Positions 6,632 to 15,563 of a DNA stretch of 22,610 bases are shown here, one piece after another; positions within the stretch are counted from its first letter, which is position 1; every line of letters begins with the position of its first letter. This stretch comes from SURF-24 sp964537965 (GTDB lineage: Bacteria; Bacteroidota; Ignavibacteria; Ignavibacteriales; SURF-24), in NCBI GenBank assembly GCA_964537965.1, contig CAZIDB010000061.1:1-22610 (forward strand), read 5' to 3'. Under the pieces are notes generated by a model. The model had not been told where the DNA came from. It searched no databases and worked only from the letters and a program-made list of their open reading frames with translations. Both the position numbers and the translations under genes were made by a program.

Positions 6632-8770
6632 TTACCTAACGATTACGAATTTAACAAATTGGTTATCTAAATTATTTCCATTAATATCCGAGCAATCTGT
6701 TACAGCAAGAATATAAATTCCGGCTGTTACATACTGGTTAGTATCTGTTCTCTGATCCCAATCGTCATCTGCAGTACCGTAATGCTCAATAGTTTTTACA
6801 AGATCGCCTGTTTCCGTAAATATTTTAAGATTGCATTTTGCCGGAAGGTTAAAGAATGAGATTTTATCTACAACCTTTCCACCACCAGTTAAATACGCTC
6901 CGGCGGCTACTGTTGCAGGATTAGGCACAACTCTAACCTGATTGGCAGCATTAAGACCTGCCTTAAAAGGTGTAACAGGTAAAAGCGAACGTGTAACGTA
7001 TCTTGAGCTTTCTAATTTAGCACCCGTGAATAATCCTGAAGTATTTTGTGTCCCGTTATCAACAGCAGTAACAGCATAATAATAATCAAGTCCACGCTGA
7101 ACATTCACATCTTCAAAAGTGGTTACATTTCTGTCTTTTATTTCAGTAATTAATTCCCATTTTAATTTACTTTTTTGATCTAACGGATCATTTGTAAGTA
7201 ATGAACCTTGTTTTCTGTAAATCCTCCATGCATACCAGTCATCTACGCCGGTTTCAGCATCATTAAAGTAAGTAGGATTGGGGTAGCTCCAGCTTACAAT
7301 ATTTTTATCTGCATCTGCAGATACGCTGATATCCGGTGGAGGTGGTGTAGCGGGGATTGAAAGATTTTTTTCTAATCTTGTCCATGCCCAGTAAGCGCGG
7401 TCAAGTGTTTTCCACAACGAATCGACACCTTTCATAACCCACTGATTTTTTGCCGAGTCGGATATTTCTTTGTTCAGCCAGGCACTGCCAATAGAGTCAG
7501 CCATATGATGGCCAATACTACCAACACCAACTGCATAAACAAAAGTAACCGAATCATATCTTCCCGTTTTTGAATCTTTAGTTAATTCATATGGGCCGAC
7601 AGTAATAAATCTCATCGGACCTGATTCAGGTTTTGTATCAAAACCTTCGGTTAACGGATCGAGCGGGAAGCGGCCACGCGAATCATCACCGCGGTAAGTT
7701 AATTTTAAACCATTGTCTCTTCTTCCCCAGAAATCTTTTGTAATTGTTCCATGAGGCAATGCATAAGGCTGGTTCACATCATCAACCTTTTCATTATAGG
7801 ATTTGTCTGCATATAATAATGTAAAGCCGGGAATTTGTGTTGAATATAAGTGTCCTGTTACCCTGTCCGGGTCACCCGTATCATCTGATGAACCGTTTGT
7901 ATATGCAACGGTTGAGGGACTTTTTGTATCCCAGTAATATGCAACGTATAAGGAATCTCTTCCGGTATTAGTAACTAATTCTGACTTCCTTTTAAACCAG
8001 CTATCAAGGTCATCGCTGCCTTCAAAAGCGAATCTGTTTAAAACTGCGTATTCACCGGCTTTTGATGGACCAAAACTAAATGATAAAGGCCACCAGAATC
8101 TGATTGTCTGGTCAACAGGTTTTAATGAATCAGGAGTTCCGGCTCGCGGCAGAGAAATTTCTCCGGTGAATTTATGAGTGGTTTTCCATATAAAAAAATC
8201 ACCTAAAAACTGGTTTGAGAAACCATACATTTCGCAACGGCTTCGTATACCAAACTGAAGCAGTACATCCTCGAACTCAATCTTTATGTCTGACTTCATC
8301 GTCGGATCCACATTCCATCTGTAGGGAGCATTAACCTGTATACCATCTACTACAATGTTTGGCGGGCGATATCTTCTTGTTTCAATAGCCCAGTCCGTGT
8401 AACCAATATTTCTGAATGCATCTCCGCTAAGATACATTGCTTTTTCAACACCTTTTGCATCTTTAATTCCATTATCATCAAGACAGATTGGGTTATATAT
8501 CTGATAAAGTATGTTTGATTGGTATTCATCAGCAGGCCAGTAGAATATTTCTGTTTCCTGAGGTGAACCTGTTGTTAGGTTCCAGCTGAACTGGGATAAT
8601 AACCCACCCAAAGGATAAGAAGGATCCGACCCGTTTGACCGTAGCATTTCTAGATTGAATTTTCCTACATCAAACATCATTGGGGTTGGATTGTAATTCC
8701 TTTGTGCAAAAGACAAAGAAGTAAATCCAAATACCATGATAAATGTGTAAAGTGCTTTCTTGTATTTCAT
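6632..8770 (-). CDS. Secreted protein with fibronectin type III and C-terminal sorting-like domain
   Basis: With the ATG at 8770 the product is 712 residues and starts with a clean signal peptide (MKYKKALYTFIMVFGFTSLSFAQ). AGGAAG five bases upstream supports this start over the in-frame GTG at 8821, which would put 17 polar residues before the signal. The N-terminal 450 residues are rich in W, Y and G and match no enzyme I can name. Residues about 475-570 form a fibronectin type III domain after a PPPP linker. Residues about 608-712 (VRVVPNPATV to FVKFVIVR, with NLPAKCNLKIFTETGDLVKTI) resemble a FlgD-like or T9SS-type C-terminal domain without the NYPNPFNP motif. It lies between the TonB receptor (69 bp upstream) and the PorV-like gene. 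I infer an exported surface protein working with both, perhaps in binding or delivering a substrate. Confidence 0.8.
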   Translation of the reverse strand: MKYKKALYTFIMVFGFTSLSFAQRNYNPTPMMFDVGKFNLEMLRSNGSDPSYPLGGLLSQFSWNLTTGSPQETEIFYWPADEYQSNILYQIYNPICLDDNGIKDAKGVEKAMYLSGDAFRNIGYTDWAIETRRYRPPNIVVDGIQVNAPYRWNVDPTMKSDIKIEFEDVLLQFGIRSRCEMYGFSNQFLGDFFIWKTTHKFTGEISLPRAGTPDSLKPVDQTIRFWWPLSFSFGPSKAGEYAVLNRFAFEGSDDLDSWFKRKSELVTNTGRDSLYVAYYWDTKSPSTVAYTNGSSDDTGDPDRVTGHLYSTQIPGFTLLYADKSYNEKVDDVNQPYALPHGTITKDFWGRRDNGLKLTYRGDDSRGRFPLDPLTEGFDTKPESGPMRFITVGPYELTKDSKTGRYDSVTFVYAVGVGSIGHHMADSIGSAWLNKEISDSAKNQWVMKGVDSLWKTLDRAYWAWTRLEKNLSIPATPPPPDISVSADADKNIVSWSYPNPTYFNDAETGVDDWYAWRIYRKQGSLLTNDPLDQKSKLKWELITEIKDRNVTTFEDVNVQRGLDYYYAVTAVDNGTQNTSGLFTGAKLESSRYVTRSLLPVTPFKAGLNAANQVRVVPNPATVAAGAYLTGGGKVVDKISFFNLPAKCNLKIFTETGDLVKTIEHYGTADDDWDQRTDTNQYVTAGIYILAVTDCSDINGNNLDNQFVKFVIVR

Positions 8771-8839
8771 ATTACTTCCTAAATCAAATTTCTTATTTAC
8801 TTGTTTCATATTAACGCTCACAATTCTTTTTGTTATAAG

Positions 8840-11800
8840 TTAAAGATTAACTTTGAATCCAAGCGTTATACGTCTTGGGTTTAAAAATATTACTGAATCA
8901 TACCAGCCGGTATCTATGTGGTTATCATCGGATTTATACTGGCCCCATTGGTCACTGCCACCTTTATCCGGCGTCTGCAAAGATTCTTTGTATGCAGCAT
9001 ACTGTGATTGAGTCATATTAGCTGTGTTAAGCCATTTGTTATTGGTAAGATTTTGTATTGTAATATAGAATTCAATTTCTCCATATGGAGTTGTGAATAC
9101 TTTTGATCCCTTGAAGTCGATATTCCAGCGGTTAACAATGTCTACATATTTTCTTTGAGTAGCGTCCTGTTCATTTGCATTAAGAAGGAATCTTCCGCCG
9201 TCTTTCCATTCAAAGAAGAAGTTAGCGTAAAGACCGCCGAGTAAATTCATTCCATATAATTCCGGACCGAAATCTATTGGTGTATGGAGATTAAGGTTAA
9301 CGTTTCCTCTTGGCAAAGGTTCGCTTGTTGATATATTCGCATTTCTTAATTCACCTTCAAGTGCTTCAAGCCTGTTCTCGTAAATAATGCTTAAGCCCAT
9401 CTGGCCGGCACTTGTAATTCTGTAATCGTACATTGCCGTAAACGTAATAAATTTACCCATAGATTTTTCCAACCGAACTTCAACACCACGAATATCTTTA
9501 TAAGAATCCGGATAATAAAGAGTAACCCAGTTATCGCCGTAATAATTCTTATATGATCTTGCGAGCGGTTCATTGCTTACATCCTTATAATAAGCTGTTA
9601 CGTTTACAAGAAACTCTTCAAGGAAAATTTGTTCATATCCGAATTCATATGAAACTGTTCTTGCCATATCAAGACCCGGAGTTGGAACAGTAACGCTGCC
9701 CGGATTAAGATAAGTGTTGTACATAAAAGAAATAGGCGGTCTCTGGTAAAAATGTCCGTAGTTAAAATACATTTTACTCTTTTCTGTAATAGGGAACGAA
9801 ACACCCAATCTTGGAGATAAATAAACCTGCACTCTGTTCTCAGTTGTCGGCCATCCAGGAGGCGAATCAAGTAATTGTCTCCATGCTAACCACCTTTCAT
9901 AACTCATCTCTACGCCGGGTAGATTGATATAAATTTCATTATATAATCTTGCATAATCTTCATCTGCAGGAAAACCGGCCGAATAACCTTTCTTATTGGG
10001 ATTAAGATAATCAAGTCTCAAACCACCGTTAAGAATAAGTCCTTCGAACTCAAGCTTATCCTGTGCATATAATCCTATCTCTAAAGGTTTTGCTTTATAG
10101 TATTGCCATGTATTTGGAGTGTAAGAAAGCTGTGCCTGCAGCCAGGTACCGGCATATACAAAAAGATTCTGCATCTTTGCAGAGAAGCCGGCCTCGAATT
10201 GATGGTGTCTTCCAAGCTGTGCAGTAAAATCCCCCTTTAACTGGTAAACGTAAGAATAAGAAGAGTCGATTCTTTGAATTCCTCCAAACACATCGAAATC
10301 ATTATTTGGATCTGCAACCGGGTTAGTATTGCCGTTTGGTGTTCCATAAATGGGAACAGGGAAGTAATAATTTCTTTTAGCCTTTGCACTATAGAAAGAA
10401 ACTAAATTTTTCCCTCCGGTTGTATCCATGCTGTAAGGGTGAAGAGTCTGGTCTGTATAACCAACCTGGAAATCAATGGTATAAAACATTTTTGAATTAA
10501 GTGTATGAGTAAACTTTGCTCCGCCAACAGCATACTGCTGATCATAGAATTGTAATCTGCTTTTATTAAATAACTGTCTGTAACCTGCACTTCCAAGTAA
10601 AGCGCCCTGAGCCAAAACTGAAGAAGGAGTATTATTTAAGTATGCAAAACTTTGTGAGTAATCCTGTAAAGCTCCGCCGTAAGTAGTGTTCCTGCCTGCT
10701 GTAAGGGATTTAATTTTTGCTATCATTCCGTTAACGGAGAGTTTCATACTGTTAGGCAGAATAGTGGTTAGTTTTAACTGTGCATTCCAATCTTCATAGT
10801 GATCGCGTGGACCAATTGGAAATGCGAATTGCGAATTTTCATATTTACCACCGAACATAAAGGTTGTTCTTTCAGAAAACTCATTCCAGATAGGAATGAA
10901 ATCACCCGGTACAGGACCGCTAATACTGCCTTCAATATAGTAATCAATTTTATCCTGGAATTTATATTGAGGATGTTGCAGTTTCCACAATTCCCATCTT
11001 TGAAGTGAATCTAAAGGTGCAAGTGATTTTGTTTTGTTTCTCTTGCCCCACCCTGTAAAACCCTGAAACTCTGATGGAACAAGCGTATCTGCAGCTGTTA
11101 CTCCTCTGAACGCATAACCGCTTGCAGATGTATCGGCAAATACTCTGTAAATCCATGAATCATTACTATAAGGATTTGTACCGAAAAATCTTTTCTGGTT
11201 AGCAGGAGCAATATCTGTCTTAATGCTAATCTGGTATTTATCGCGGCTACCTTCTTTGGTTACAACATTTAAAAGTCCGGATCTGATTCCACCATATTTT
11301 GCCTGGAAGCCACCAGTCAGAATTTGTATTTCCTGTACAGTGGTTGAGTTTAACGCTATATATGAATTTTCTGTTCTCGGATCCTGTAGTGAAATTCCGT
11401 CAATTCTTACATCTGTTTCTCTTATTGAACCTCCGCGAACACTAAGGCCGTTACCTTGTTCACCGCTAACAAGCTCAACACCTTTTACTGTACCTAAAAA
11501 TTCATCAACTCTAAGTATGGGCATTTGCTCTAATCTTTGAATTGCAATTACCTCCTGCGTTGCAGAAACGTCCTGCTTAATAATTTCTCTTTTAGCGGTA
11601 ATCACTACCTGATTGACTTCAATAGCCGTTGATGACATTTCAAAGTTCAAAACAATGGTGCGGTCAATATCAACAACAACATCTCTTTGGATAAGATTTG
11701 CATAGCCGATACTGCTTGCTTTAAGAATATATCTTCCCGGCGGCACGTTTAGTATATAGTAATAGCCGTCGAGATCTGCTGCGGCTCCGAGTGGTGAATT

Positions 11801-11986
11801 GAGCGATGTTTCTGTTCCATTAGATAATATAGAATGTGTTATTACAATATTAGCTGATGGAATAGGTTCGCCGGTTTGTTTGTCTATTATACGTCCTGTA
11901 ATCTTGGCGCTTGCTGCGAAAGAAATATTAAGCGACGACAACAGGATAAATAGAATGAAAAGTTTTGCTTTGTATAGCTGTTTCAT
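8840..11986 (-). CDS. TonB-dependent outer-membrane receptor with carboxypeptidase-regulatory-like domain
   Basis: 1048 residues. A signal peptide (about 1-25, ending ISFAAS) is followed by a CarboxypepD_reg-like domain at residues about 27-115 (ITGRIIDKQTGEPIPSANIV to YILKASSIGYANLIQRDVVV). A plug domain follows at about 125-245 (VVITAKREIIKQDVSATQEV, LSVRGGSIRETDVRIDGI, AKYGGIRSGLLNVVTKEG). The rest is a 22-stranded barrel ending in RRITLGFKVNL. Such receptors import large or scarce substrates using TonB energy; the ligand cannot be told from sequence. AAAGGA before the ATG marks the start. It is the first gene of a probable three-gene minus-strand operon. Its upstream region is shared with the divergent enolase-superfamily gene, and I see no riboswitch there that would point to cobalamin or another cofactor. 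No SusD-like lipoprotein is adjacent, so this is not a classical Sus locus. Confidence 0.93.
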   Translation of the reverse strand: MKQLYKAKLFILFILLSSLNISFAASAKITGRIIDKQTGEPIPSANIVITHSILSNGTETSLNSPLGAAADLDGYYYILNVPPGRYILKASSIGYANLIQRDVVVDIDRTIVLNFEMSSTAIEVNQVVITAKREIIKQDVSATQEVIAIQRLEQMPILRVDEFLGTVKGVELVSGEQGNGLSVRGGSIRETDVRIDGISLQDPRTENSYIALNSTTVQEIQILTGGFQAKYGGIRSGLLNVVTKEGSRDKYQISIKTDIAPANQKRFFGTNPYSNDSWIYRVFADTSASGYAFRGVTAADTLVPSEFQGFTGWGKRNKTKSLAPLDSLQRWELWKLQHPQYKFQDKIDYYIEGSISGPVPGDFIPIWNEFSERTTFMFGGKYENSQFAFPIGPRDHYEDWNAQLKLTTILPNSMKLSVNGMIAKIKSLTAGRNTTYGGALQDYSQSFAYLNNTPSSVLAQGALLGSAGYRQLFNKSRLQFYDQQYAVGGAKFTHTLNSKMFYTIDFQVGYTDQTLHPYSMDTTGGKNLVSFYSAKAKRNYYFPVPIYGTPNGNTNPVADPNNDFDVFGGIQRIDSSYSYVYQLKGDFTAQLGRHHQFEAGFSAKMQNLFVYAGTWLQAQLSYTPNTWQYYKAKPLEIGLYAQDKLEFEGLILNGGLRLDYLNPNKKGYSAGFPADEDYARLYNEIYINLPGVEMSYERWLAWRQLLDSPPGWPTTENRVQVYLSPRLGVSFPITEKSKMYFNYGHFYQRPPISFMYNTYLNPGSVTVPTPGLDMARTVSYEFGYEQIFLEEFLVNVTAYYKDVSNEPLARSYKNYYGDNWVTLYYPDSYKDIRGVEVRLEKSMGKFITFTAMYDYRITSAGQMGLSIIYENRLEALEGELRNANISTSEPLPRGNVNLNLHTPIDFGPELYGMNLLGGLYANFFFEWKDGGRFLLNANEQDATQRKYVDIVNRWNIDFKGSKVFTTPYGEIEFYITIQNLTNNKWLNTANMTQSQYAAYKESLQTPDKGGSDQWGQYKSDDNHIDTGWYDSVIFLNPRRITLGFKVNL

Positions 11987-12231
11987 CTTTATCCTTTCTT
12001 TGGTTTAAAGAATGTTTTTCCAATGATGAAACTATTACTGCTGTCAAGAACAAGCAAGTGTTATTTAACATAAAAAATTCTCAAACTTTTGGGGAACTTT
12101 TATTTTTGAATATGGATGTGTGAGGCTTTACCCGGTGTAGAAATTTTTAACGACAGTTTGAAAACAAAATAGTAATTTGCACAACAAATTCTTCCTGAAA
12201 ATCTTTACTCCAAACTTTATAAAGGTGAATA

Positions 12232-13341
12232 ATGAAAATTGAAAAAATCGAACTCCGCCATGTTAAACTTGAACTTGTTGCTCCGTTTGTTACTTCAATG
12301 GGTGTGGAAACTCATGAAGAACACATCATAGTTAAAGTTGATTCCGAAGGCATTACCGGCTGGGGAGAATCTGTTGCAGAAGGAACGCCATTCTATTCTT
12401 ATGAAACAGTACAAACCGCATGGCACATTCTTAAAGAATTTATTATTCCCGAAATATTAGGTAAAGATATTGAAAATGTTGATGAGGCTATTGCTTTAGG
12501 CGCCCGCGTGCGCGGACATATGATGGCAAAGGCCGGATTGGAATCTGCCCTGTGGGATTTGTTTGCAAAGCAAAAAAATATTTCACTCTCAAAAATGCTT
12601 GGGGGAACAAGGGAAAGAATTGATGTTGGCGTAAGCATCGGCATTCAGCCTTCTGCAGAAATTCTTTTGAAGAAGATAGAAGGATATCTTAAAGAAGGAT
12701 ATAAAAGAATTAAAATTAAAATTGCGCCCGGAGAAGATATTGATTTTGTTAAAGCAGTAAGAAAAGAATTTCCTGATATACTTTTCCAGGTGGATGCTAA
12801 CTCCGCTTACTCACTTGATGATATTGCCCTGTTTAAGGAAATGGATGATTACAAATTGCTTTTAATTGAACAGCCGTTAAGCTATGATGATATTTTCGAT
12901 CATTCAAAATTGCAGAAGGAATTAAAGACAGCGATCTGCTTGGATGAAAGCATTCACTCGTTGGCAGATGCAAGAGCAGCGATTGAATTGAATAGCTGTA
13001 AAATTATTAATATAAAACCGGGGAGAGTAGGCGGCTTTACAGAATCAAAATTAATTCATGATTATTGCGCTGAACATAATATTCCAGTATGGCATGGAGG
13101 TATGCTTGAATCAGGCATTGGCCGTGCAGGAAATGTTGCGCTCGCTTCATTACCAAACTTTACTTTGCCCGGAGATATCTCTGCAAGTAAGCGTTATTAC
13201 AAAGAAGATATTGTTTATCCTGCATTTGAAGTTGAACCTGATGGAACAATGATAGTCCCAACCAAACCGGGAATCGGAGTAGAAGTTCTTAAGGACAGGT
13301 TAGATAATGTAACGGTATATAAAGAAGAATTTAAAATGTGA
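12232..13341 (+). CDS. menC: o-Succinylbenzoate synthase / N-succinylamino acid racemase family (enolase superfamily)
   Basis: 369 residues, full length for the family and cytoplasmic. Active-site residues are all visible: K161-x-K163 (RIKIKI), metal ligands D188 (VDAN), E213 (IEQP) and D238 (LDES), and the second base K262 (NIKPGRVGG). The C-terminal GGMLESGIGRAGNVALASLP and PGDISAS segments are typical of the OSBS/N-acylamino acid racemase branch. Members either make o-succinylbenzoate for menaquinone, or racemise N-succinyl amino acids, or do both. No other menaquinone genes are in the window, while amino-acid and peptide enzymes are, so racemase activity is plausible but unproven. AAAGGTG lies just before the ATG. 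It is followed after a miniature repeat by the amidohydrolase gene on the same strand. The gene symbol is given for the family, not for the exact reaction. Confidence 0.88.
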   Translation: MKIEKIELRHVKLELVAPFVTSMGVETHEEHIIVKVDSEGITGWGESVAEGTPFYSYETVQTAWHILKEFIIPEILGKDIENVDEAIALGARVRGHMMAKAGLESALWDLFAKQKNISLSKMLGGTRERIDVGVSIGIQPSAEILLKKIEGYLKEGYKRIKIKIAPGEDIDFVKAVRKEFPDILFQVDANSAYSLDDIALFKEMDDYKLLLIEQPLSYDDIFDHSKLQKELKTAICLDESIHSLADARAAIELNSCKIINIKPGRVGGFTESKLIHDYCAEHNIPVWHGGMLESGIGRAGNVALASLPNFTLPGDISASKRYYKEDIVYPAFEVEPDGTMIVPTKPGIGVEVLKDRLDNVTVYKEEFKM

Positions 13342-13372
13342 TTGGTTTTGTTCTTCATATATTTAAACAGAC

Positions 13373-13499
13373 GGGCTGACCAAAAAGTAAGATTGTCATC
13401 ACGAGCAAAGCGAAGTGATCTCATTTTTAGTTTTAAAAAATAGATTGCTTCGTCGTTATACTCCTCGCAATGACAGCCATACTACTTTTTAAACAGCCC
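13373..13499 (+). repeat. 127-bp miniature inverted-repeat element, copy A
   Basis: The ends are inverted repeats (GGGCTGACCAAAAAGTA at the left against CAGCCC preceded by CTTTTTAAA at the right). Inside are two facing REP-like halves, TGTCATCACGAG...GAAGTGATCT and AGATTGCTTC...CTCGCAATGACA. It sits between the racemase-family gene and the amidohydrolase. The same sequence occurs in reverse at 18246-18372, with bases 13378-13481 apparently identical to it. No transposase is present, so it is a non-autonomous element. No clear target-site duplication was found. Confidence 0.85.
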
Positions 13500-13532
13500 C
13501 TTTAATTTTGAAAATTTAACAGACAAACCGGA

Positions 13533-15251
13533 ATGAAAAAATCTCTTACAAATTATTTAGTCATTCTCCTCTCAGCTCTTTTATTTACCTGCTGTGGCAG
13601 CAACTCAAATGTTGCTGATCTTGTATTAAAGAACGGATACATCTATACAGTTGACTCACTTAAAACAATTGCAGAAGCTGTTGCAGTAAGAGAAGGGAAA
13701 ATTATTTTTGTTGGTAAAGATGCTGATGTGGAAAAATTCATAGGCAATTCAACAAAAGTAATTGACCTAAAAAAGAAATTAGTTTTGCCCGGATTTATAG
13801 ACAGCCATTGTCATCCGGCTTACGGGGCGGCTCATCAACTTTTTGATGTTATGCTGAACGGGTTGAAATCAGTTAAAGAATATCAGAAAGCAATAAAAGA
13901 TTTTGCAGATGCTCATCCAAATGATAAGTTTATTAAAGGCCGGGGCTGGGTAAATACATTGTTTGGCAAGACCGGTCCTGACAAAAAAATTATTGATGAA
14001 GTTGTTAAAAATATTCCAGTTATAATTTCTGATGATGGCGGACATGCAAAATGGGTAAACTCAAAAACTCTTGAACTTGCGGGGATAACCAAAGACACCA
14101 AAGATCCCGAAGGTGGTATAATTGAACGTGATCCGCAAACAGGTGAGCCGACAGGAACACTTAGAGAAAATGCAGCGGATCTTGTCAGTCATTTATTTCC
14201 TGATTATACAGTTGAGCAGCTTGAAGAAGCAATTCTGCATTATCAGCAAATGGCTGCATCATTTGGTATTACAACTTCGCATGACGCTTCGGTTGATGTT
14301 GATGGAAATGATTTTAACGCCTATAAGAATCTTGAAGAAAAGAAGAAATTAGCAATGCATTTCTGCGCATCATTGTACGTAGATCCTGAAAAAGATTTAG
14401 ACCAGATAAAGCCAATGATTAAAGACAGAGAAAAATGTAAAGGGAAATTATTCCGCATTAACTCCGCAAAAATTTTTATTGATGGTGTTGTTGAAGGCAG
14501 CACGGCCTATCTTAAAGAGCCATATAAACATTTGCCGGATTCATATGGAGAATATTTATGGAAAACAGACAAGTTGAATGAGATGTGCGCCGGGCTTGAT
14601 AAGAATAAATTCCAGATTCATGTTCATTCAATAGGGGATGCGGCAACCGCTGTTACACTTGATGCCTTTGAATATGCGGCTTCCCAAAACGGTAAACGGG
14701 ATTCTCGTAATTCCATTACGCACTTACAGCTTGTAGATGAAAAGGATATTAAACGATTTAAAGAGCTCGGTGTTGTTGCTATTCCGCAGCCATATTGGTT
14801 TGCCAAAGACGATTATTATTACAAGATACAATTACCGTATTTAGGACGAGAGCGAGCCGATAAGGAATATCCGATGAAAAGTTTTTTTGATGCGGGAGTT
14901 GTTGTTGCTTCAGGTAGCGATTATGCGGTAACAATTCCGTGCAACCCGTTAAATGCAATTCAAATCGGAATTACAAGAAGCCAGCTTGATGTAAATGATC
15001 CGGATGAAGTTCTTTGGCCGGAAGAGCGGGTAACCCTTGAGCAGATGATTAAAAGCTTTACAATAAACGGGGCTTACGCAAACTTCCTTGAAAAAGAAAC
15101 AGGATCAATTGAAGTTGGAAAAAGCGCAGATATGATTGTGCTGGATAAGAACCTGTTTGAGATTCCGGTAAATGAAATAAGTAAAGCAAAAGTAATGCTT
15201 ACTATTTATAATGGAAGGGAAACATTCAAAGATAAAGTTTTAAACAATTAA
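13533..15251 (+). CDS. Amidohydrolase (YtcJ-like, Amidohydro_3), probable lipoprotein
   Basis: 572 residues. The N-terminus MKKSLTNYLVILLSALLFTC is a signal peptide with a loose lipobox before C20/C21, so the mature enzyme is probably lipid-anchored outside the cytoplasmic membrane. The metal-dependent barrel carries H92 and H94 (GFIDSHCHP), H363 and H365 (IHVHSIGDAA) and D463 (ASGSDYAV), plus the small flanking sandwich domain (NGYIYTVD near the start, EVGKSADMIVLDKNLFEIP near the end). Relatives hydrolyse N-substituted formamides, N-acyl groups or similar C-N bonds; the substrate here is unknown. The ribosome binding site is weak (CCGGA next to the ATG), so translation may be modest. The gene follows the racemase-family gene with miniature element A in between, and converges on the HEAT/serine hydrolase gene. 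Confidence 0.88.
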   Translation: MKKSLTNYLVILLSALLFTCCGSNSNVADLVLKNGYIYTVDSLKTIAEAVAVREGKIIFVGKDADVEKFIGNSTKVIDLKKKLVLPGFIDSHCHPAYGAAHQLFDVMLNGLKSVKEYQKAIKDFADAHPNDKFIKGRGWVNTLFGKTGPDKKIIDEVVKNIPVIISDDGGHAKWVNSKTLELAGITKDTKDPEGGIIERDPQTGEPTGTLRENAADLVSHLFPDYTVEQLEEAILHYQQMAASFGITTSHDASVDVDGNDFNAYKNLEEKKKLAMHFCASLYVDPEKDLDQIKPMIKDREKCKGKLFRINSAKIFIDGVVEGSTAYLKEPYKHLPDSYGEYLWKTDKLNEMCAGLDKNKFQIHVHSIGDAATAVTLDAFEYAASQNGKRDSRNSITHLQLVDEKDIKRFKELGVVAIPQPYWFAKDDYYYKIQLPYLGRERADKEYPMKSFFDAGVVVASGSDYAVTIPCNPLNAIQIGITRSQLDVNDPDEVLWPEERVTLEQMIKSFTINGAYANFLEKETGSIEVGKSADMIVLDKNLFEIPVNEISKAKVMLTIYNGRETFKDKVLNN

Positions 15252-15339
15252 GAAGGATTGACTGGTAAGTTAATAGTATATTTTGTCATTCCCACGAAAG
15301 CCTACCTGCAGCAGGGTGTTGCATAACTTGATAATTACG

Positions 15340-15374
15340 CATCCCGAGCGAATCCGCCGTGGCGGAGAGGGATG
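15340..15374. repeat. Palindrome CATCCC...GGGATG inside the mosaic
   Basis: 35-bp hairpin with outer arms CATCCC/GGGATG and a perfect inner stem CCGCC-GT-GGCGG. Its different sequence from the enclosing element suggests it is a separate repeat family inserted into the older one. Confidence 0.7.
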
Positions 15375-15388
15375 ATTTTAATTTGTTT

Positions 15389-15414
15389 TCGTGGTTCGAC
15401 TCCGCTCACCACGA
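15389..15414. repeat. Palindrome TCGTGGT...ACCACGA inside the mosaic
   Basis: 26-bp hairpin with perfect 7-base arms (TCGTGGT and ACCACGA) and a short GACTCCGCTC-type core that can extend the pairing. It is distinct in sequence from its neighbours, so it is probably a third repeat family. Confidence 0.65.
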
Positions 15415-15563
15415 TAAAATATGTTTTTCTGTAACAGCCTGCGCAAGCAGGTGGGAATCTATTATAAGAACATTATGTAGATTCCCGTTCCTGCTTACCG
15501 CAGGCAAGTGCACGGGAATGACAGTCTGAAAAATAATTTTATTGACTTAGAATAATGGGCTTT

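Larger units (their letters stand above)
15284..15523. repeat. Nested palindrome mosaic (REPIN-like) between convergent genes
   Basis: This fills most of the 312-bp gap between two convergent genes; I see no gene in it. The outer ends are TGTCATTCCC and GGGAATGACA. The right half, AGATTCCC...GGGAATGACA (15479-15523), is a compact hairpin. The left half, TGTCATTCCC...GGGAATCT, appears split by two other palindromes: CATCCC...GGGATG with an inner CCGCC/GGCGG stem (15340-15374) and TCGTGGT...ACCACGA (15389-15414). A short CCTGCGCAAGCAGG hairpin lies at 15438-15451. The stems may also terminate transcription from both sides. Confidence 0.8.

Noticed and set aside
8771..8821. Longer N-terminus (GTG start at 8821) for the fibronectin-III protein
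   Set aside because: It would place polar residues before a clean signal peptide, and AGGAAG sits right before the ATG at 8770.
12009..12231. Riboswitch or small gene in the divergent region upstream of the TonB receptor
   Set aside because: No recognisable riboswitch core, no ordered stems and no credible reading frame were found; it probably just holds the two promoters.
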